Assembly (NCBI GenBank): GCA_024734555.1
Contig: JANPWX010000031.1
Location: 445,102-509,101, forward strand
Source of the DNA: Trochalopteron elliotii
Lineage: Eukaryota; Chordata; Aves; Passeriformes; Leiothrichidae
DNA: 64,000 bases
Direction: 5' to 3'
Shown here: piece by piece, positions 9,819 through 24,390 of the stretch
How positions within the stretch are numbered: the stretch's first letter is position 1
How the letters are laid out: each line of letters starts with the position of its first letter
Position numbers and translations under genes: made by a program
The notes under the pieces: model-generated
Seen by the model: only the letters and a program-made list of their open reading frames with translations
What the model was told of the DNA's origin: nothing
The model's database searches: none

Positions 9819-12800
9819 GATACGAAGAGTAAAACCTCCTTTTCACTAAAGAAGTGTAATCTGCAAAGGTATTGAGAAGAGCTGAACTGTGTAGTATGAA
9901 CCAAAGCAGAAAACATGAAACTTCCAGCTAGTAAAAGCCACTCAGAGTTTCTGAGTAAGTTGTGTTCAGGCTACCTTTCCAGCGAGATTTGCTAATGTAG
10001 CCCTACAGCAGCATCTTTGAATGGCATGTGCTGTTTATTATGGGGTGCAGCAGAAGGAAACTGCAGCTGAAGAAAGTATGTAGGAACAGTTGGCTAAAAA
10101 TAAATTCACTGCTATTACAGTTACTGCAGAATAAGCTGTGTGGAGAAAAGTGAGGCTTTTTATGTGGAGAACATTAAGCAACTACTGGAAAAATGGACTC
10201 TTTAATATGGTGAAAAATGCGATATTACATATACACTATGCTTTCCCTTGTTGACAAAAGTGCATGTGTCAAATTGCCCAGTGCACTGAGATGTGTTTGA
10301 TTAACTTAAATGAACCCAAAGGGTTAGGAACCAGATACATGATTTTGGTCTGGGCTTTCAAAATAAAATTATAAAATAAATTTACTGTTAGTACATTACC
10401 ACTATACATGGAAAATGTTTTTCTCTTCCAATTCACTGAAAAGAATAGTTAAATAAACCATCTTTTCATGTCCAGATAGATATTTTTATGAATCACTGCC
10501 ATTTCAAAGTAATGAATCAGCTTTCATAGTTAAAACACACAATAAATTGAGCTTCTGAATTTCTTGATGATGCTGTGATGATGTTAATTTTTTCTGAAAA
10601 ACGTAATTTACTTCTATTAAAAGTCTATTCCTTTTCAACCTATACACTTAATAATGGCAGTTTTTATAATGTTCATACATGTTATGTGCACACACAGCCT
10701 TTTGTTTCCAAAGTTTTCCTGGAAACTACAAAAAACCTTGGTCTCAAAGCACCTCTGAAACTGTATTACAAAGGCATGAAACAAAGTGCAGGAAATCAAA
10801 GAGCTGGATTTTCAAAGCTCCTTTTGATAATCTAAGTGGAGACAATTCACCTAATTACTTTTCTCTATGTTTTAAATTCTATTAATTTTTTTCCACCACA
10901 TCTGCTCTCTAGTGTGACATAGATTACTCTTAACAGGAAGCAGTAGCAGAAGATGAAAGGAAGAAAAAACCCAAGTGAACATACTATGATCTGTACAAGT
11001 AGCTACATTTGCAACTAAATCACAGTGTATGAAGTCACATGACCAGAAGATTTCTTTGTACTCTCCATTTCCAGTTATAGAATACACATTTTAATGCACT
11101 GAATTAACCATGTACAGAGGGCCAGCACTTGACCAATGTTCCACTTAGATGTCACTTAAGCTCTGGCCACCTCTGTCCTCTCCTACAGGCTTTTGTGCAA
11201 GAGTTAATCTAGCTCAAGAGGGAATAGCTAACCTCATTACTAGGAGGAAGAGAAAGGACAAAGTAAGATTTTGAATAAGAATGGACCAAAATCTGACTAA
11301 GTAGTTTCATCGTGCAGGAAAAGAATCTTTAATTTGCCATGGGAGTGAGTTTCTTCTGCTTTTATAATGTGAAAAATCATGAGTTTTTTTTTTCCCAAGC
11401 AATGACCAAAGATTTTGATATGGCTGTGACATTGTATCAATGGAGAAATGAAAACAGGGTAGGGACAGATAAATGCATGGAATGGTCCCTTTAAATAGTT
11501 TTGACATGTTTTCATGCTTTTTTCCCTGGTGATAATTCAAGAGACCTATCAGGTAATTACGTAAGTATATGAGAGAGATGTGCTACCCGTCCAAGGAAAA
11601 GGTTAGTGCCATCATAGGCCGTGTAAATCTTCTTTTATGAAAAGGAATACAAATGAAATGATCACCTAAGTCAAGGTTTTATAAAATATTGACTAGGATT
11701 ATGTTTGCTGTGGGAGTAATTTTATTTTAATCCCTCATTTGGGATTCTATTCCTATGTACAGTTGATGATCAATCAAGAGATGTCATTGAACAGCAGGTG
11801 GAAATAAGGTCAAAACTGCAATATGCTTACCTTAAAAACTATTGAATATTTTTTTTATAGACTTGCAAATAATGGCATAGATCCTTATGTTCTGCTGGTG
11901 TTCCTCATAGCTCCAGCTGTGTGGGAAATGGAGAATATGTTGATCCCAAGGAATGGAAAAATTGATTCCAGACAATACTTGTTGCCAGTATGTGATATAG
12001 TTGCTACTACTTAATTTCTTTCAAAAGAGATCAGAGTTTTACTTTTTTAAAAGATATTTTTTAAGACATCACATTTTTTTTTTTTTTATTGAAAATCCAG
12101 GACTCGTTTTGCTTTTTTAGTAGCTGAGGTGGCTCCTTCCCATTTAGGGCCTGAATCTACTCATAGATTTGGCTTTCATTGCTGTTGCATGTCTGTACAT
12201 TGCTGAATGCCAAATATTTCCTGACAACATCTTATTTGCTGGTAAGTGTAAATAAATATGTAAATAAAACATAAATCTCTCACTGTTCCGGAGTTGTGCA
12301 ATTTAATGTGAAATGAAAGCATTCATCTTTAACCTTTTCCATCTGTTTTAGAGAGAAGAAGGATTTCAAGAATCCCAAAAGAAAACAAAAATCAATGCAG
12401 GATAGGAAAGAGGAGGTTGGGGGTAAATGGGTTCAAACAAAACCAACTTCATCAGTGGTTTCTGAGACCTGAGTTTGACGTTGTAATCCTGGTGGTTTCA
12501 CAATTTCTGCAAAGGCCTGGTCTCTCTATCTGGGTACTGCAAACACTTGTGTGTTTGTTACATGTGTTGGCAGCACAATTAATGTTTTGAGTTGCAGGAT
12601 ATTCTACCTGGGTGTAGCTCTAAATACTGGTTCAAAATAGGGAGTGAAAGGGAAATTTTGGCTTTGACTGGGATACACTCTTTACCATTAAGATGCAAAT
12701 TTACATATCTTAGTTCATGTAGACTAGTTTGACATTTGGATGAAGAACTTTTAAACCCTGAAAATTATTTCAGTGCTGAATTCTCTGCAGTACCTTCCAC

Positions 12801-15574
12801 AGCAAATTTCCAACTAAGACTTCTAAGAAAAAGTAAATCTCTCCAGAAAACTTTTTGCAAGAGTAACAAACCAGGTCTGGTAGCCTAAACAAAGCCCAAT
12901 AGATAGCCAGCAACTGGAGAGTTTTAGTACTTAGCTGACAATAAGCTTTGGAAGTGTGGCTTCAGTGTGTTGTATCTCATCTTCTTATTTTGAAAAAAAG
13001 AAAAAGTGGTAGCCAATAATACTTAAAAGACTGTTTTGAAAATTAATTGAAGTATGTATAGCAGCACTAAAACACCTTAGCATCACATGTCACTGCTAAG
13101 TGCTATTGTTGTTATTGTGGGATGAACAATAGCAGCAGCCAGAGACTGGACCAATCCAGGACTAAAAATATCCAGGGATAAAGACTTCCAGAAGCTTCAA
13201 AAGAAGCAGTCACCACAGCTCGTGGCAGTACACCAGGAGAACTTCCCAAAGCATCAGTGCCTTTCTCAGTTAACGGCTTCACATAGTTACTCATTAGGCT
13301 TTCATTTGAACAAAACCAGAAAGAGGGGTATTTTTTGTGAAAATTCCTTTACAAAAATAAAGTTCATAGATTTTCTTCACAAAAGCATACAAAAGAGTTC
13401 TTAAATCTACCCACACTTTCTTTTCACTTCTAATCATTCTGGGAATTTTCCTCACCCTGCTATCTGATATGGGTTTGTAATTGTTGTCTGTGATATAGTA
13501 ATTTGTACGCAAAGTTTCCCTTTGTTAAAAATTGCTGGATGAAAGTTTTTATGATGGACCTAAGTTTGACACAGCACTGTAGGTGCATTATAGTCAATAA
13601 AATTCTAAATTATAGGAGGATGTATTTTTCTGACTGTAATGACAATGAAGAGGCAAATTATTAGTGTTTATTAAAAGTGAGCAGTTTAGAGAAATAGTAT
13701 TGATAAGTACACCATGCAAAAAACACTTCACAGTCATGCCAGAGCAGTCCTGAAAGCTGTGGTTGTGCCACACTTCATGTGAAGTTAATAACACTTACCT
13801 CAATAACTCACTGAAATACCCATATTTCTTTCTCTTCTGAAATTATTGCTCTCCTTTATGCCATACTTCAAGACAGACATTTTCTTCCCCTTCATATGAC
13901 TGAAATTTGAATTACATTTCACTATTGCAACAGATTTAATTTTTATCCTTGCATACTTTCATTTGACAAGGAGACAGGGAGAAATTTAAAATTATCTAGG
14001 TTGGGTCTGCAGAGTTTTTACTACAGTGGAGACTCGATCAAGGGTGGACTGGATACAGGAATGGATACTTTAGTATAGTTTGTGCACATGCAAAGGCACA
14101 CACATACAGGCTATCAGTTTGCAAATTGTGTTTCTTGGACTTTTGCCTGCAGTACTGTAACACTACTAAATTGCATGTGTAACTGTAAGTACCTTCTTAA
14201 ATCACATTTGACACTTGATATGACTTTTTACTTTTGTCATGTTTTTCAGTGACATTGTATAAGGGCATTGTTTCAGGAGTAAAACACTCGAACTCACAGT
14301 GTTAGAATCCAACTTCTGCATAAAACCACATTTTAATGGATGATGGCAAATTGTGGAAATCCATTAATGTATTGTTATCTAAGAGTAGCAACAACTGGGT
14401 TTTAGAAGGCTAAAGGAACCATCAGTGGTATATCTATTCAACCCTTCTGAGAAATTAATTTTTCCCCCAAATAAATTACAGAAGCTATGCCATACCTTCA
14501 CCATGATTTTGCATTGTCCAATGCAATTGAGCAATAATTCACAAGAGGCATTCCTAATGTAAGAGAAATTCTGAACTATTAATTGTGACATGATTTACAG
14601 ATAATTTTGAATAGTGAAAAAGAAAGATATGCCCATTTTATTTGGCATATGAAAAAATGCTCAAGCTTATATCTCCTGAACAACCTTGAGGGATCCTTCT
14701 GTCTCCTTCTTTGAAAGCTCTCCTAAAAAAGACATTTAAATCCTTCAAAATAGTAAAAGATTTAATTCCATATACTGTATGTTGCTATAATCCAATTTTT
14801 CTGTGTCTAATTACTTAAATGGAGCAAAAGGAACTTGATACTTATTACTATCTAGATATATGCAGGAAAACCCCGTCCTTGGTTATGTTTTAAATATTGA
14901 TCTTTTCATCTTACATGATGATTCAACTGGTTTGGAGACTGTGAGCACCTGTTAGCACGGAGGTTCAACTACCAGTTTAAAAGGGAGATAGCAGTTCCCC
15001 AATATTTACAGTATTAATCATAATTATTTTTTTCCAGAACTACTGTGTAAAACTGAAAGCTAAAAACAACCCCAAAAAACCAAAAGAGTCCCAGAGAAAA
15101 TTTGATTTGGTTTTATGGAAGTGAAATGAAACTATTTTCATTACATGGTCTCCTGGAATCCACTGATAAATTCAGAGTAATGGCTTCATTGTTCTGTATT
15201 ATGTTATACCTCCAGGTTTTGGTTGTCAGCAACAGAGTTTTATATAAATTTCAATTGGAATCAATTTTTTTTCCTGAGACCTTAATTGAAAATATCCTAT
15301 TAAATAAAGTGTCTGAATGCTTATGCTAAGACACTGAGGTAACAAAAATATTCCAAAAATATCAATTTGCCATTCATTATGTCACATTAGAGCCCCTTTC
15401 TGAGTCCTTTGGTTAACAAGTACAAACCATCTGCCTTAACATAAATCCTTATTTTGAAGGAAGTTTTAAGACCCCTGTGGATAATCTGGCTCAACTGAAT
15501 GGACAACTATTCCTTCAGGGTCACACTGACTTGGCTGTCTGCTACATCCACAATGATTGAGTGATGATTTGTGT
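9819..15574. other. AT-rich non-coding DNA with one weak exon candidate
   Basis: About 5.8 kb without a recognised gene or repeat family. It includes a 14-T run at 12074-12087. The segment 11861-11987 is bounded by a T-rich acceptor (TTTTTTTTATAG) and a GTATGT donor, with one open frame, but no homology was recognised. Confidence 0.5.
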
Positions 15575-16327
15575 TGGAAGGAGGATTTGGGGAACCACAG
15601 GTCTGTCAGCCTGACCTCAGTGCCAGGGAAGGTCATGGAGCAGATTGTCCTGAGTGTGATCACACAGCACGTGCAGGGCAAACAGGAGATCAGGCCCAGC
15701 CAGCCTGGGTTTGGGAAAGGGAGGTCCTCCTTGACCAACCTGAACTTCTATTACAAGTTGACCCACTTAGTTGGGAGAAGGAAAGTCTGTGAATGTCATC
15801 TACATGTGCTTTAATAAAGCCTTTGACAATGTCCCCCACTGCATCTTCCTGGAGAAACTGGCAGCTCATGGCTTGGACAGGTGAACTGTTCACTGGGTTA
15901 AAAACTGTCCAGATGCTGGGCCCAGAGAATGGTGGTGACTGGAGTTCAATCCAATCAGGCTGGTGGCTGGTCACAGGGTGTGTTCTCCAGAGCTCATTTG
16001 GTTTAGCCTGGAAGGAGGTTGTAGTGAGGAGGGGACCGTCCTCTTCTCCCAGGTAACAAGCAATAGGAGAAGAGGTAATGGCCTCAAGTTGCACTATGGG
16101 AAGTTTAGATTGGATACTGGAACATATTTCTTCACTGAAAGGGTGCTCAGGCCTTGGACCAGGCTACTCAGGAAAGTGGTGGAATCACCATCTCTGGAAG
16201 TATTGAACAAACACATGGATGTGGCCCTTGGGGATACTGTTTAGTGATGAACATGGGGGTGCTGGGTTAATGGTTGCACTTGATGATCTTAGAGGTATTT
16301 TCCAACTGATTCTATGATTCTATGATT
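15575..16327 (+). mobile_element. CR1 LINE, internally deleted and 5'-truncated
   Basis: A CR1 fragment in sense orientation. The first part (to about 15995) encodes the N-terminal fingers/palm part of the ORF2 reverse transcriptase, recognisable by SVSLTSVPGKVMEQI and KAFDNVPH. A frameshift lies near 15790 and there is an in-frame TGA near 15882. At about 15995-16005 the sequence jumps to the ORF2 C-terminus (QVTSNRRRGNGLKL, FFTERVLRPW) with its stop at 16242-16244. The catalytic-aspartate motif region and the rest of the palm and thumb are missing. The 3' UTR ends in two ATTCTATG-type octamers (16309-16327), the CR1 signature. It cannot move by itself. Confidence 0.92.
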
Positions 16328-17713
16328 AAGTCAGGGATGCAGAGTTAAGGATGGGAAGGAAAAAGTGGCATCCACTATAAACACATCAGGAGCAAGGAAT
16401 CTGTATGCGTGGCTGAAGACACCTCTAGATCACCAAGAGGAATCATGACATGGAGAGCAATTACAAAAGTGAGTGAAGTATCTCAGCAGCCGATGAAAAA
16501 ATTTCTTTCAGTCCCTGTTGTAGAAGCCATTGGGGAAATTCCTATTTCAAGGGCACTTTTTAAATGGAAATAACAGCATGGTCTTGACAGAGATTGAAGT
16601 CTCAGAGGAGGAAGTTATGGAGCAACTCAGCAACTAGGACAGCAGAATATTCATTTGAGAGGCCTGAAGTAAGTGTGGAGTAGCAGAGTTAATGAAAAGA
16701 AATTTATCCTTAAAGTGGTAACTGTGCTGGGAAAGTCACTTATTTGCTTCCTCCGATTGAAACAGTACCCAAGGAAAATCCTGCAAATTACACCTTGGCA
16801 AACTGTAATTTTGCTCAGGGGAATGACCTGAAAAGCCTAATTAAAGAGTAAGGTAAGTTAGTGTAACCTGATATAATCATGCCAATCCTGCTCCTGTAAG
16901 GAAAAGTGTGACTCAGTAATCATGCAGTGTTTGAAACAGTTAACAAAGTGGAGAGATAGAGGTGAGTGTAATAGATCACTGGCAAAGATAAATTCTTAAA
17001 ACAGGCACGAAACATTTTTTAAATGTCCAGAAGGACAGTTATGATAACAAACTACCACAATAGCATACAGAATACAGTGTGGAACTTCCTGTGATGTCCA
17101 AGCTTTTCCTCAATTTTTTTTTCTCTGCCTGTTTCCAAGAGCATGTAAGCACAGACCAGTGAGCGTATGAGGGAAAGCACTAGGTATATATGTTGTGTAG
17201 ATATATGGCATACACATATATATATACATATATGGCTTATCAACAACATCTGTGTGATATACACAATTATATAAATACACCATACATACAACGAATATGT
17301 ACCTTGTATATATGGCAGGGTGAAAGGGAAGGTGCACTGGGAATATATTAGATTTTCCTAAACGTGAAAAAGAATTTTCTGGGGGTAAAATGTTGCAGGA
17401 CATGCTTTGTGTCAGTAGACAACCCATAGATATTGCAGTGTTGATGTTAAAAAGAAATCTGAAATCATCCTTAAGAGCTTATATTTTGAACAATTGCTTA
17501 GCCAGTGCTCAAAAGTGATCTGACGAAGTTTAGAAAACATGGCTAAATATTTGTACCTCATGGTGAAAAATGAGATTTTAAAAAATCATGAACTGCATAC
17601 TTTCAGATGAAGAACTTCTGACACCCATTCTCACAAAACAGACTCTACATCTTTTTATATTTTCCAAGATATTTTATGAACAGTGAAAAGAAAACGAGAA
17701 AAATCAAAGCAAA
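16328..17713. other. AT-rich non-coding DNA with a TA-rich patch
   Basis: No gene was recognised. A TA/CA-rich dinucleotide patch lies at about 17183-17290, and the purest part is 17211-17233. Confidence 0.55.
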
Positions 17714-17791
17714 TCAACCAACCTACCAACCAGCCAACCAAAAAAACCCCAAACCCTTCCTGCAGGAAAAAAAAAAAAAAAAAAAAAAAAA
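17714..17791 (+). repeat. CCAA-rich run followed by poly(A)25
   Basis: Imperfect ACCAACCAGCC units lead through an A/C-rich stretch to 25 uninterrupted A at 17767-17791. It resembles the tail of a retroposed copy, but no recognisable body lies upstream, so a simple repeat is the safe call. Confidence 0.8.
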
Positions 17792-20700
17792 GAGAATTTG
17801 CTGTCCTTCAGTTGTAAGGAATCAGATACTCAATCCTTGACAGGTCTTCATATGCCTCAAAACCATACTTCTAGATGGCTTAAACCAGAAGCTTCTCTGT
17901 ACATTAACATATCCTTCCAGTCCCAGGAAGAAATATTGCTCTGTCTTTATAAACCCATTTATTGGGTTTGTGATTGACAGAAGTTAAAGTGAAGGAAATT
18001 ACTCTATATTCAGGTCCTTGTAGTCAAATATCCTGGGATTTTCTTTCCCTGAGTCCTCCCTTTCATTTCTCTGTGTAACCAAACACAACAGAGTAAGGTT
18101 TTTCCTGATAGAAATCTGGGGAGTTTTGCTGGAGCTGATAAAACTCACTCAGTGCTTGCTCTGAACGACAGGGACTGTATATAGCAAGGTCATGGTCTTA
18201 GGCCAGCTCTTTCCAACAGCAATCAAGTGTTAGGTACAGCAGGTCATCTGGGCATAGCCTTGAAGGATCTCAGCCGCACAGGACTGGCAGGAGTTTCACA
18301 GGGATGAAAGAAAGAAAGTGGAACGTTCCCCCTTGTATAGCTCCTCGTCCCCTCTCCTTTTTCCTGCCTGTCACAAACGGTCTGTCTTGTGAGAAGAGAA
18401 ATCTACTGCCAAATACAAGGACAGTGTTGCAGTGAGGATGAAGGACAGCTAATGGTAAAATGTGGGATGAAAAAAAGAAAGAACTGTATGACCTTAAGAA
18501 GTGCAGTAGTGCAAATGGGATCAAATATAATAGTACGAAAGTGAAAGATCATATCCTGAGGAGGAAATGGAATTTCTGCTATAACCTGGGAGCTGATCAG
18601 CCAAAAGTGGCAGAGTGGAAGAAAGATGTGGGTATATGAATCAGTCAGAGAATGTCCCTGAGCAATCAGCATGATGTGGCTGTAGGAAAAGATTAATTTT
18701 GTACTTGGGAATATCAGAAATGATGTGTCTGGCACAGAACAGTGTACTATGTATTTTGTACAAGATTCTGGTAAGGCTTTGTGTATATAATTGTAGCTAC
18801 CTTTTTCCAGGAAAAAATGAGGGAGGAAGAAGGAATTTAAACTAAAGGATGGTGGCAGTAACACAAATGGTCCAGCTTTGGTCTTTTCCAGTCTGTGTTT
18901 CTGAATGAAGGGGGAATGAACAGCTTTGCTGTAGTACTACATACTATTTCTCCTGAATCTGTATATAAAGCATGGAATTTAAAGCAGTATTTTCACTAGA
19001 TTGATTTTATATGTCTCAGTAAACCTTAAAATGCATAAATGTTGCAGTTGAATTCTAAGCAATGCAGACAAGACTAAACTCCAGATAACCTTTCTCACCA
19101 GGTGTTGGTACTTTTCAGAGTCTCACTTCCCTGGGATAAAAGCAGGTGAAGCTATTAAATACCCTCTGGTTTAAGTTCCTGGGGCAACTTCCATTTGGAA
19201 TAAATAACATTTAATTAGCTACCGCCTTTCTCTTCCCATTGCAGTCTGTTTTTGAATGATGACAATCTAGACAAGAGTTAATCTCAAAATATGTTCCCAT
19301 AAAGACAAATCAATATTATCAGTCTTTTCAAGCTATTTAAAAAAATGTCTATTATTAACATGATTTCAACAAATCCTGAGAATAAGGTGGTTTCATCTGT
19401 CTGACATTGAGCAGTCCTTTTTTTTTTCTGCTGATCTGTCAGTCCACGACCTTGAAATCAGTATTACTCAGACTCTAGTAAACTCTAAGTCATTATGGTT
19501 TCTTTTCTCTACAGGCAGCAGATAGTTGTTTTTTCGGTTTTTTTAAGTTTTAAATGTTGACGCTTATAATTAATGTAATTTAAATTGCAAGGCACATAAT
19601 TTTAGTAATTTGTAAGTAGAAGAAAATTTAAAATATTTTTTTGTTCCCTGGAGCTTGGAGGTTTTGGAAAAAAATCGGTTTTATAATCATCTGACTCTAG
19701 TGGCAGAAAAATTTAACTTGTATTGACACACAGTCATCAGTGAAATGTGGTTTGTTAATGAAATTATTTGGTAAGGAAGAAACTTAGTGCTTTCTACCGT
19801 TTAAGATGGAAATCCAAACTTATGGCTTTGCAAAAAATGTCACAATCACATGATCAAACAAGTATTGCAGTCACAGTCATTGGCTACAACCAAGGTCAGA
19901 AGAAATTCCCTGGCTGGTATTTTAACCCATGTTAAGTTAATGGTCATTAGGCAAGTTGGTGTAGTGTTGTCACTCGTGTCTCGCAATCTTTGTGACTGAC
20001 AGGGTCAAGTGTGGTATTGTGGGATGGTGAACCAAATTATTTTTTCTTTTTTAGTATTGGTATAGGTTTGTAGAGGTAAAGTACACAGCAAGAATGTGAC
20101 TGCAGAAAAAAGAAAATTATTTCTGCACCAGTACAGAGCAATAAGATCCTGTTTGATAGTGAAACTCACCCTGCAGAGCTCTAACATACATTGGCAATTG
20201 CATGCAATACAGCCTTGATAGAAAATTCTGTTATTCACTCAGTGCAGATGGTACCCTAGCAGGCAAAATCAAAATCAAAGAGAACTTACCTTACTTGACA
20301 GCTTCCATTATTTTTGAGAATTCAGAAGAAGAAAACTTGAAGATTTCTTATAATGCTTTTTGTGGATAAGGGAAGTGTTCAGAGAACTTGACAGCATGGA
20401 AGATAATTCAATGGGAATTTTTATTTTCACAGGGAATCAATGAACTCTGTATTGCTGTATTCTTCCCAAAAAAAAGATTGCTTGTTTGATTTTCCTTTTT
20501 AATGGAGGGATTTCAGTAAAAAAATATGAAAATGCATTCTGGAATTTGTGTTTAGAAAAGGCCTTGGATAGTAATACACTTATTCTGCTTTCACCTCTGT
20601 GTTCTAACATCCAGATGGTCAGGGTGATGGCTTTGAAATAGTTGCTGAATAATGCATTTGTCCGATAATATTCAGTTCAGTGTCTGCACTGACTATTCTC

Positions 20701-23700
20701 AACTTGTTTTGTTACTCTTGTACATAACCATCCATTTCACTTCTTAGCCACGTCTGCCATATTGCCCAATGTGGGCCTGCTTTCTCAGAGTTTTTAATTT
20801 TCATATATAAAATGTTTATGAATTTGGATGCTAAAAATGTTTATGAGTAATTTACCATGCATGCTGGGGTATTTAAAATGGCTTATTGTGTCTGTCTGTA
20901 CCATCTGCAGAGTAAGTCACTAGACTTTTCAATTATCCTCATGGGAAAGGATTTTTTAAGCCTTTAGTTTGTTCTAATCAATGCATTTGCCAATGCCACA
21001 TAAACTGCATGTTGAAAGTAAAAACCCCCAACCTTGTAAATATATTAGCTTTTAACTACAGCTAAAAGTTAAACATTTGGATCAATGACACACTAATTAA
21101 TACTGAAATTCTGTGCCCTTCTTTAGGAAGTACAATGTTAATGACATCAGCTCTTGCCCAAAGGGAATCTTCCAATTCAGTCAGAATAAGTTCAAAAAGC
21201 TGCTGGCAGCCCTTCCCTTAGATTTCAGTTATGTGAAAGCCTGTCATTAGCATCTTTGATTCTAAGATAAGTGACTATGCAAAATAGCATTATGTGGCTC
21301 TTTGTATTTGCCATTGTTCTCTATCTCAGATCAGTTTGCCATTCAAAAGCTGATTTTCCCTTCCACGTCCTCAGACTACAGGCTCTTGAGATTCCAGCTG
21401 CAAAAATGGAGTGTCCCAATGTAATTAGACTTACCTGATCCAGTAGAAAACCAGCATGGAATGCATTATTTTTCAATAATCAGCAATACATTACAGTATA
21501 CAATATTTTGAAAACATTGATATTTTCACCAAGTAATTGAAATTATAATCATTTAAATAACCAAGAGATATTTGTTTTTTCCTATTTCCAAAATAAAAGT
21601 ATTCATGGTGCTTTAGCAGATATACTCTTAGAAACAGAAAGTGAGAGTTGTAATTACAAGAAAAATTCTCTAGTACAACCATAATATGTGTAATAATATT
21701 AAAAATTAACAGAGATTTTTAGTTATTAGAGGACATATTTACAAATCCTGAAGTGGTTATTTTACTGCTATTTTTGTTAGATAGAGATTCCCTCTGCAAA
21801 CAGTTGCATCACCTACCATGATTGCTCCCAGTTCTACCAGAGAAAAAAGAAATAAAATGGGTATTTCAGGCAGTCGGACAGGTTAGGATAAACACCTCAT
21901 GAAAGTGCTTTGGGCTAACTTGAGTGACTGTGCCTGAAGGACAGAGCCCATTTATAGAGAGTGATGAATAACTTGGGGTGGAGGAAAGTGTATAATATCT
22001 CCAGCTGGCACAGCAAGAATCAGAAAAGGAAGCATGCCTGCAGCCTGTCATACAAACACGGGAAAAGGATGTTGGATGAAATGTTTCTCACTTTCACCAT
22101 TGTATACATTTTATCTGTGCAAGGGGGTATGAAAATACCAGCAAACCTCCCTACTGATGGTAATAATGTCTGATGTTATGTATTAAAAGTTCTCTCAAAT
22201 TAGAGAGAATTAGGTTTCACCTTTTCACTCTTCTAACAACAGGAGGGTTAATTTGGAAATTATAGCAGATGTTTCCAATCTTGGCTAAACTCTTTAACAT
22301 GCTGAATGATAAGAAATGCATTGCCTTATTTACAAAGCATATTTAGGTCATGCTCTGCATTAGGACTAATCTCATAGAACAGTTAATGTATGATGTGCTT
22401 CTCTCGTTCCAATGATACTAGAAACAAAATGAAACAAACAAAAAAAAACCCCATAAATACAGAAAAAGAATGAGGGATAAAAATGCATCCAAACAATGAA
22501 ATGTGGTCTTACTAAAGTCACATTAGTAAAGTTGGAAGAAAATAAAGATGTTTTTCATGATTCTTGCAGGGTGGGTATATAAAGAGTAGGCTTTATAAAC
22601 TGCTTTACACAGATGATACCTAAACATGTTAGACTTTAAAAAATTTGACATCCATATAAATGTCATTGTAACTGTTCCAATTCTGACCATATCATTTCTA
22701 TACATTCAATTTTCTTCATATATAACAAGGAAAAGGAAATTTTTTTTTGCACAGCTGAACATCTGCTGCAGGATACAAATTTTGACATACTGACAGATTT
22801 TAGTCTATAATATTCTATAGAGAAGAAAAAATAATCCTCCTGTGTATTAAATATTTCAAGCAGTAGCTTAAATATGCTGGAAGTATGTTGGTATTTATTT
22901 TAAACTCAGGGCTAGCATCCAAGGAGTTTATATATTTCTGAAAAAGATTGGCAGAGTTGATTCTTTTTATTTAAAGTTTACTTAAAGAATGCAAATGACT
23001 GTTTTGTTTTAGAGAGGTTATATGGAAGCAGCAGCAGCATAACTTTAAACGGGACTCTGTCAAGGCTGGCAAACACAGAATTGAGAACAATTCTGCAAGA
23101 AACTGTGGTTCCTTGAACTTCTTCAGAGATACTATTTGCATTCCTAGTTCCTGGGCAGAGTAGTTTCCTTTTGCCTGACAGCTTTCCAGTACGTTAAATG
23201 GATTTAGTGACAAGGGACTCTAAAAGTCTGTAATATAAATGCTGCAGGGATATTTAAATTACATAAGGTATTCAAGGCCTTTTCAAAGCCTGGAACATCT
23301 TAAACCTATCCTAGTCCACCTTTCCTGCTGAGATACCATTTCAGATAATTGGATCTCCTGCTATGTGCAGAAGTCAGGTGCAGATAACACCCAGCTTCGT
23401 GTATCTACAAGTAAGAAGAGATTTTCTGTCATGCAGATGTCAAATTGGTTAAAAAAAAAAAAAAGAGAAATGCATAAAACCTAAAGACCAGCTGACTTGC
23501 ACAAAGAAAGACTTCCACAGACAAAGAAATCTGAAACACTTTCTCTTAAATGAAAAAAACCCCCAACATTTCAAGGGTATTCTGTGCAACTTTAGGTGCC
23601 AGGTTGCAATCACAAGGTCATGTTAGACTCATCAGTGTTCCAAGACAGGTAAAAATAGTAGGAAGAAATGTTTTCTGTCATCACTGGCTTGCTGGGACAC

Positions 23701-24273
23701 ATTGCCTTTTCCAACTCGACCAAGCCTTAGTAATTAATGTGTTCTAAAGGTTACTCAGCACCAATGTGATGCTGAAAATGGTGGGAGAAAAGGCAATGAT
23801 CCCTCTGCATTAACATATGCATCCTGTGAAACGTGAAAACAAAATATGTGTGAGTGGGTTGTATAGACAAAGGTCATCTAGATAGAGTAATGGCAAGGAA
23901 TTACCACTCATTTTGGGTAGTGAAGACTGTTGATCTGCAAATGCCATATATAAGGAAAAGGACCTTTACTCCTCACACTTAGATACCTGCACTAAACTCT
24001 TCCCTAAGTAAGTGGCAGTTTATCATTGAAGCTGTAGAGCCTGCTGGATTATGAAGTACCAAATGTTCTTGAGGTCTGTCTGAACTTGGAACATAAAATG
24101 AAAATGGCACCAGTCCTTCTCTTGCTCTATTAAGCGCAGTGAGCCCCTGAAGGCACTAATTAGCCAAATGTCACAATAAGCAGTTTTATATTTTTGCTTA
24201 AACTTGACAATCACTTAAGCTAAGGTATAAAAAATGGTGAAACAATCAGAGAAACTTTATTACAGAAAAATGG
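17792..24273. other. AT-rich non-coding DNA
   Basis: About 6.5 kb with no gene, RNA gene or repeat family recognised. It contains a 14-A run at 23451-23464. Open frames are short and scattered on both strands. Confidence 0.55.
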
Positions 24274-24390
24274 TGTGCTAATTTGGGCTGGGGTAGAGTT
24301 AGTTTTCCTCACAGTGGCTGGTATGGGGCTATGATATGAATTTGTGTTCGTCACAGGGTTGCTGTTTTTCCCTTTTGTAACACTGTTTTC
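24274..24390 (+). mobile_element. LTR fragment, 5' end
   Basis: The first 115 bp or so of an avian LTR. It is recognised by the run GGGCTGGGGTAGAGTTAG, then TTTTCCTCACAGTGGCTGGTA and TGGGGCTATGA, which matches from memory a widespread avian endogenous retrovirus LTR. The body and partner LTR are absent. Confidence 0.65.

Noticed and set aside
9176..9916. Open frames of 114 and 171 codons on the two strands
   Set aside because: Both lie in or over the solo LTR, which is non-coding, and they show no retroviral protein features.
17714..17791. Processed pseudogene tail ending in poly(A)25
   Set aside because: No recognisable gene body or target-site duplication lies upstream; a simple repeat explains it.
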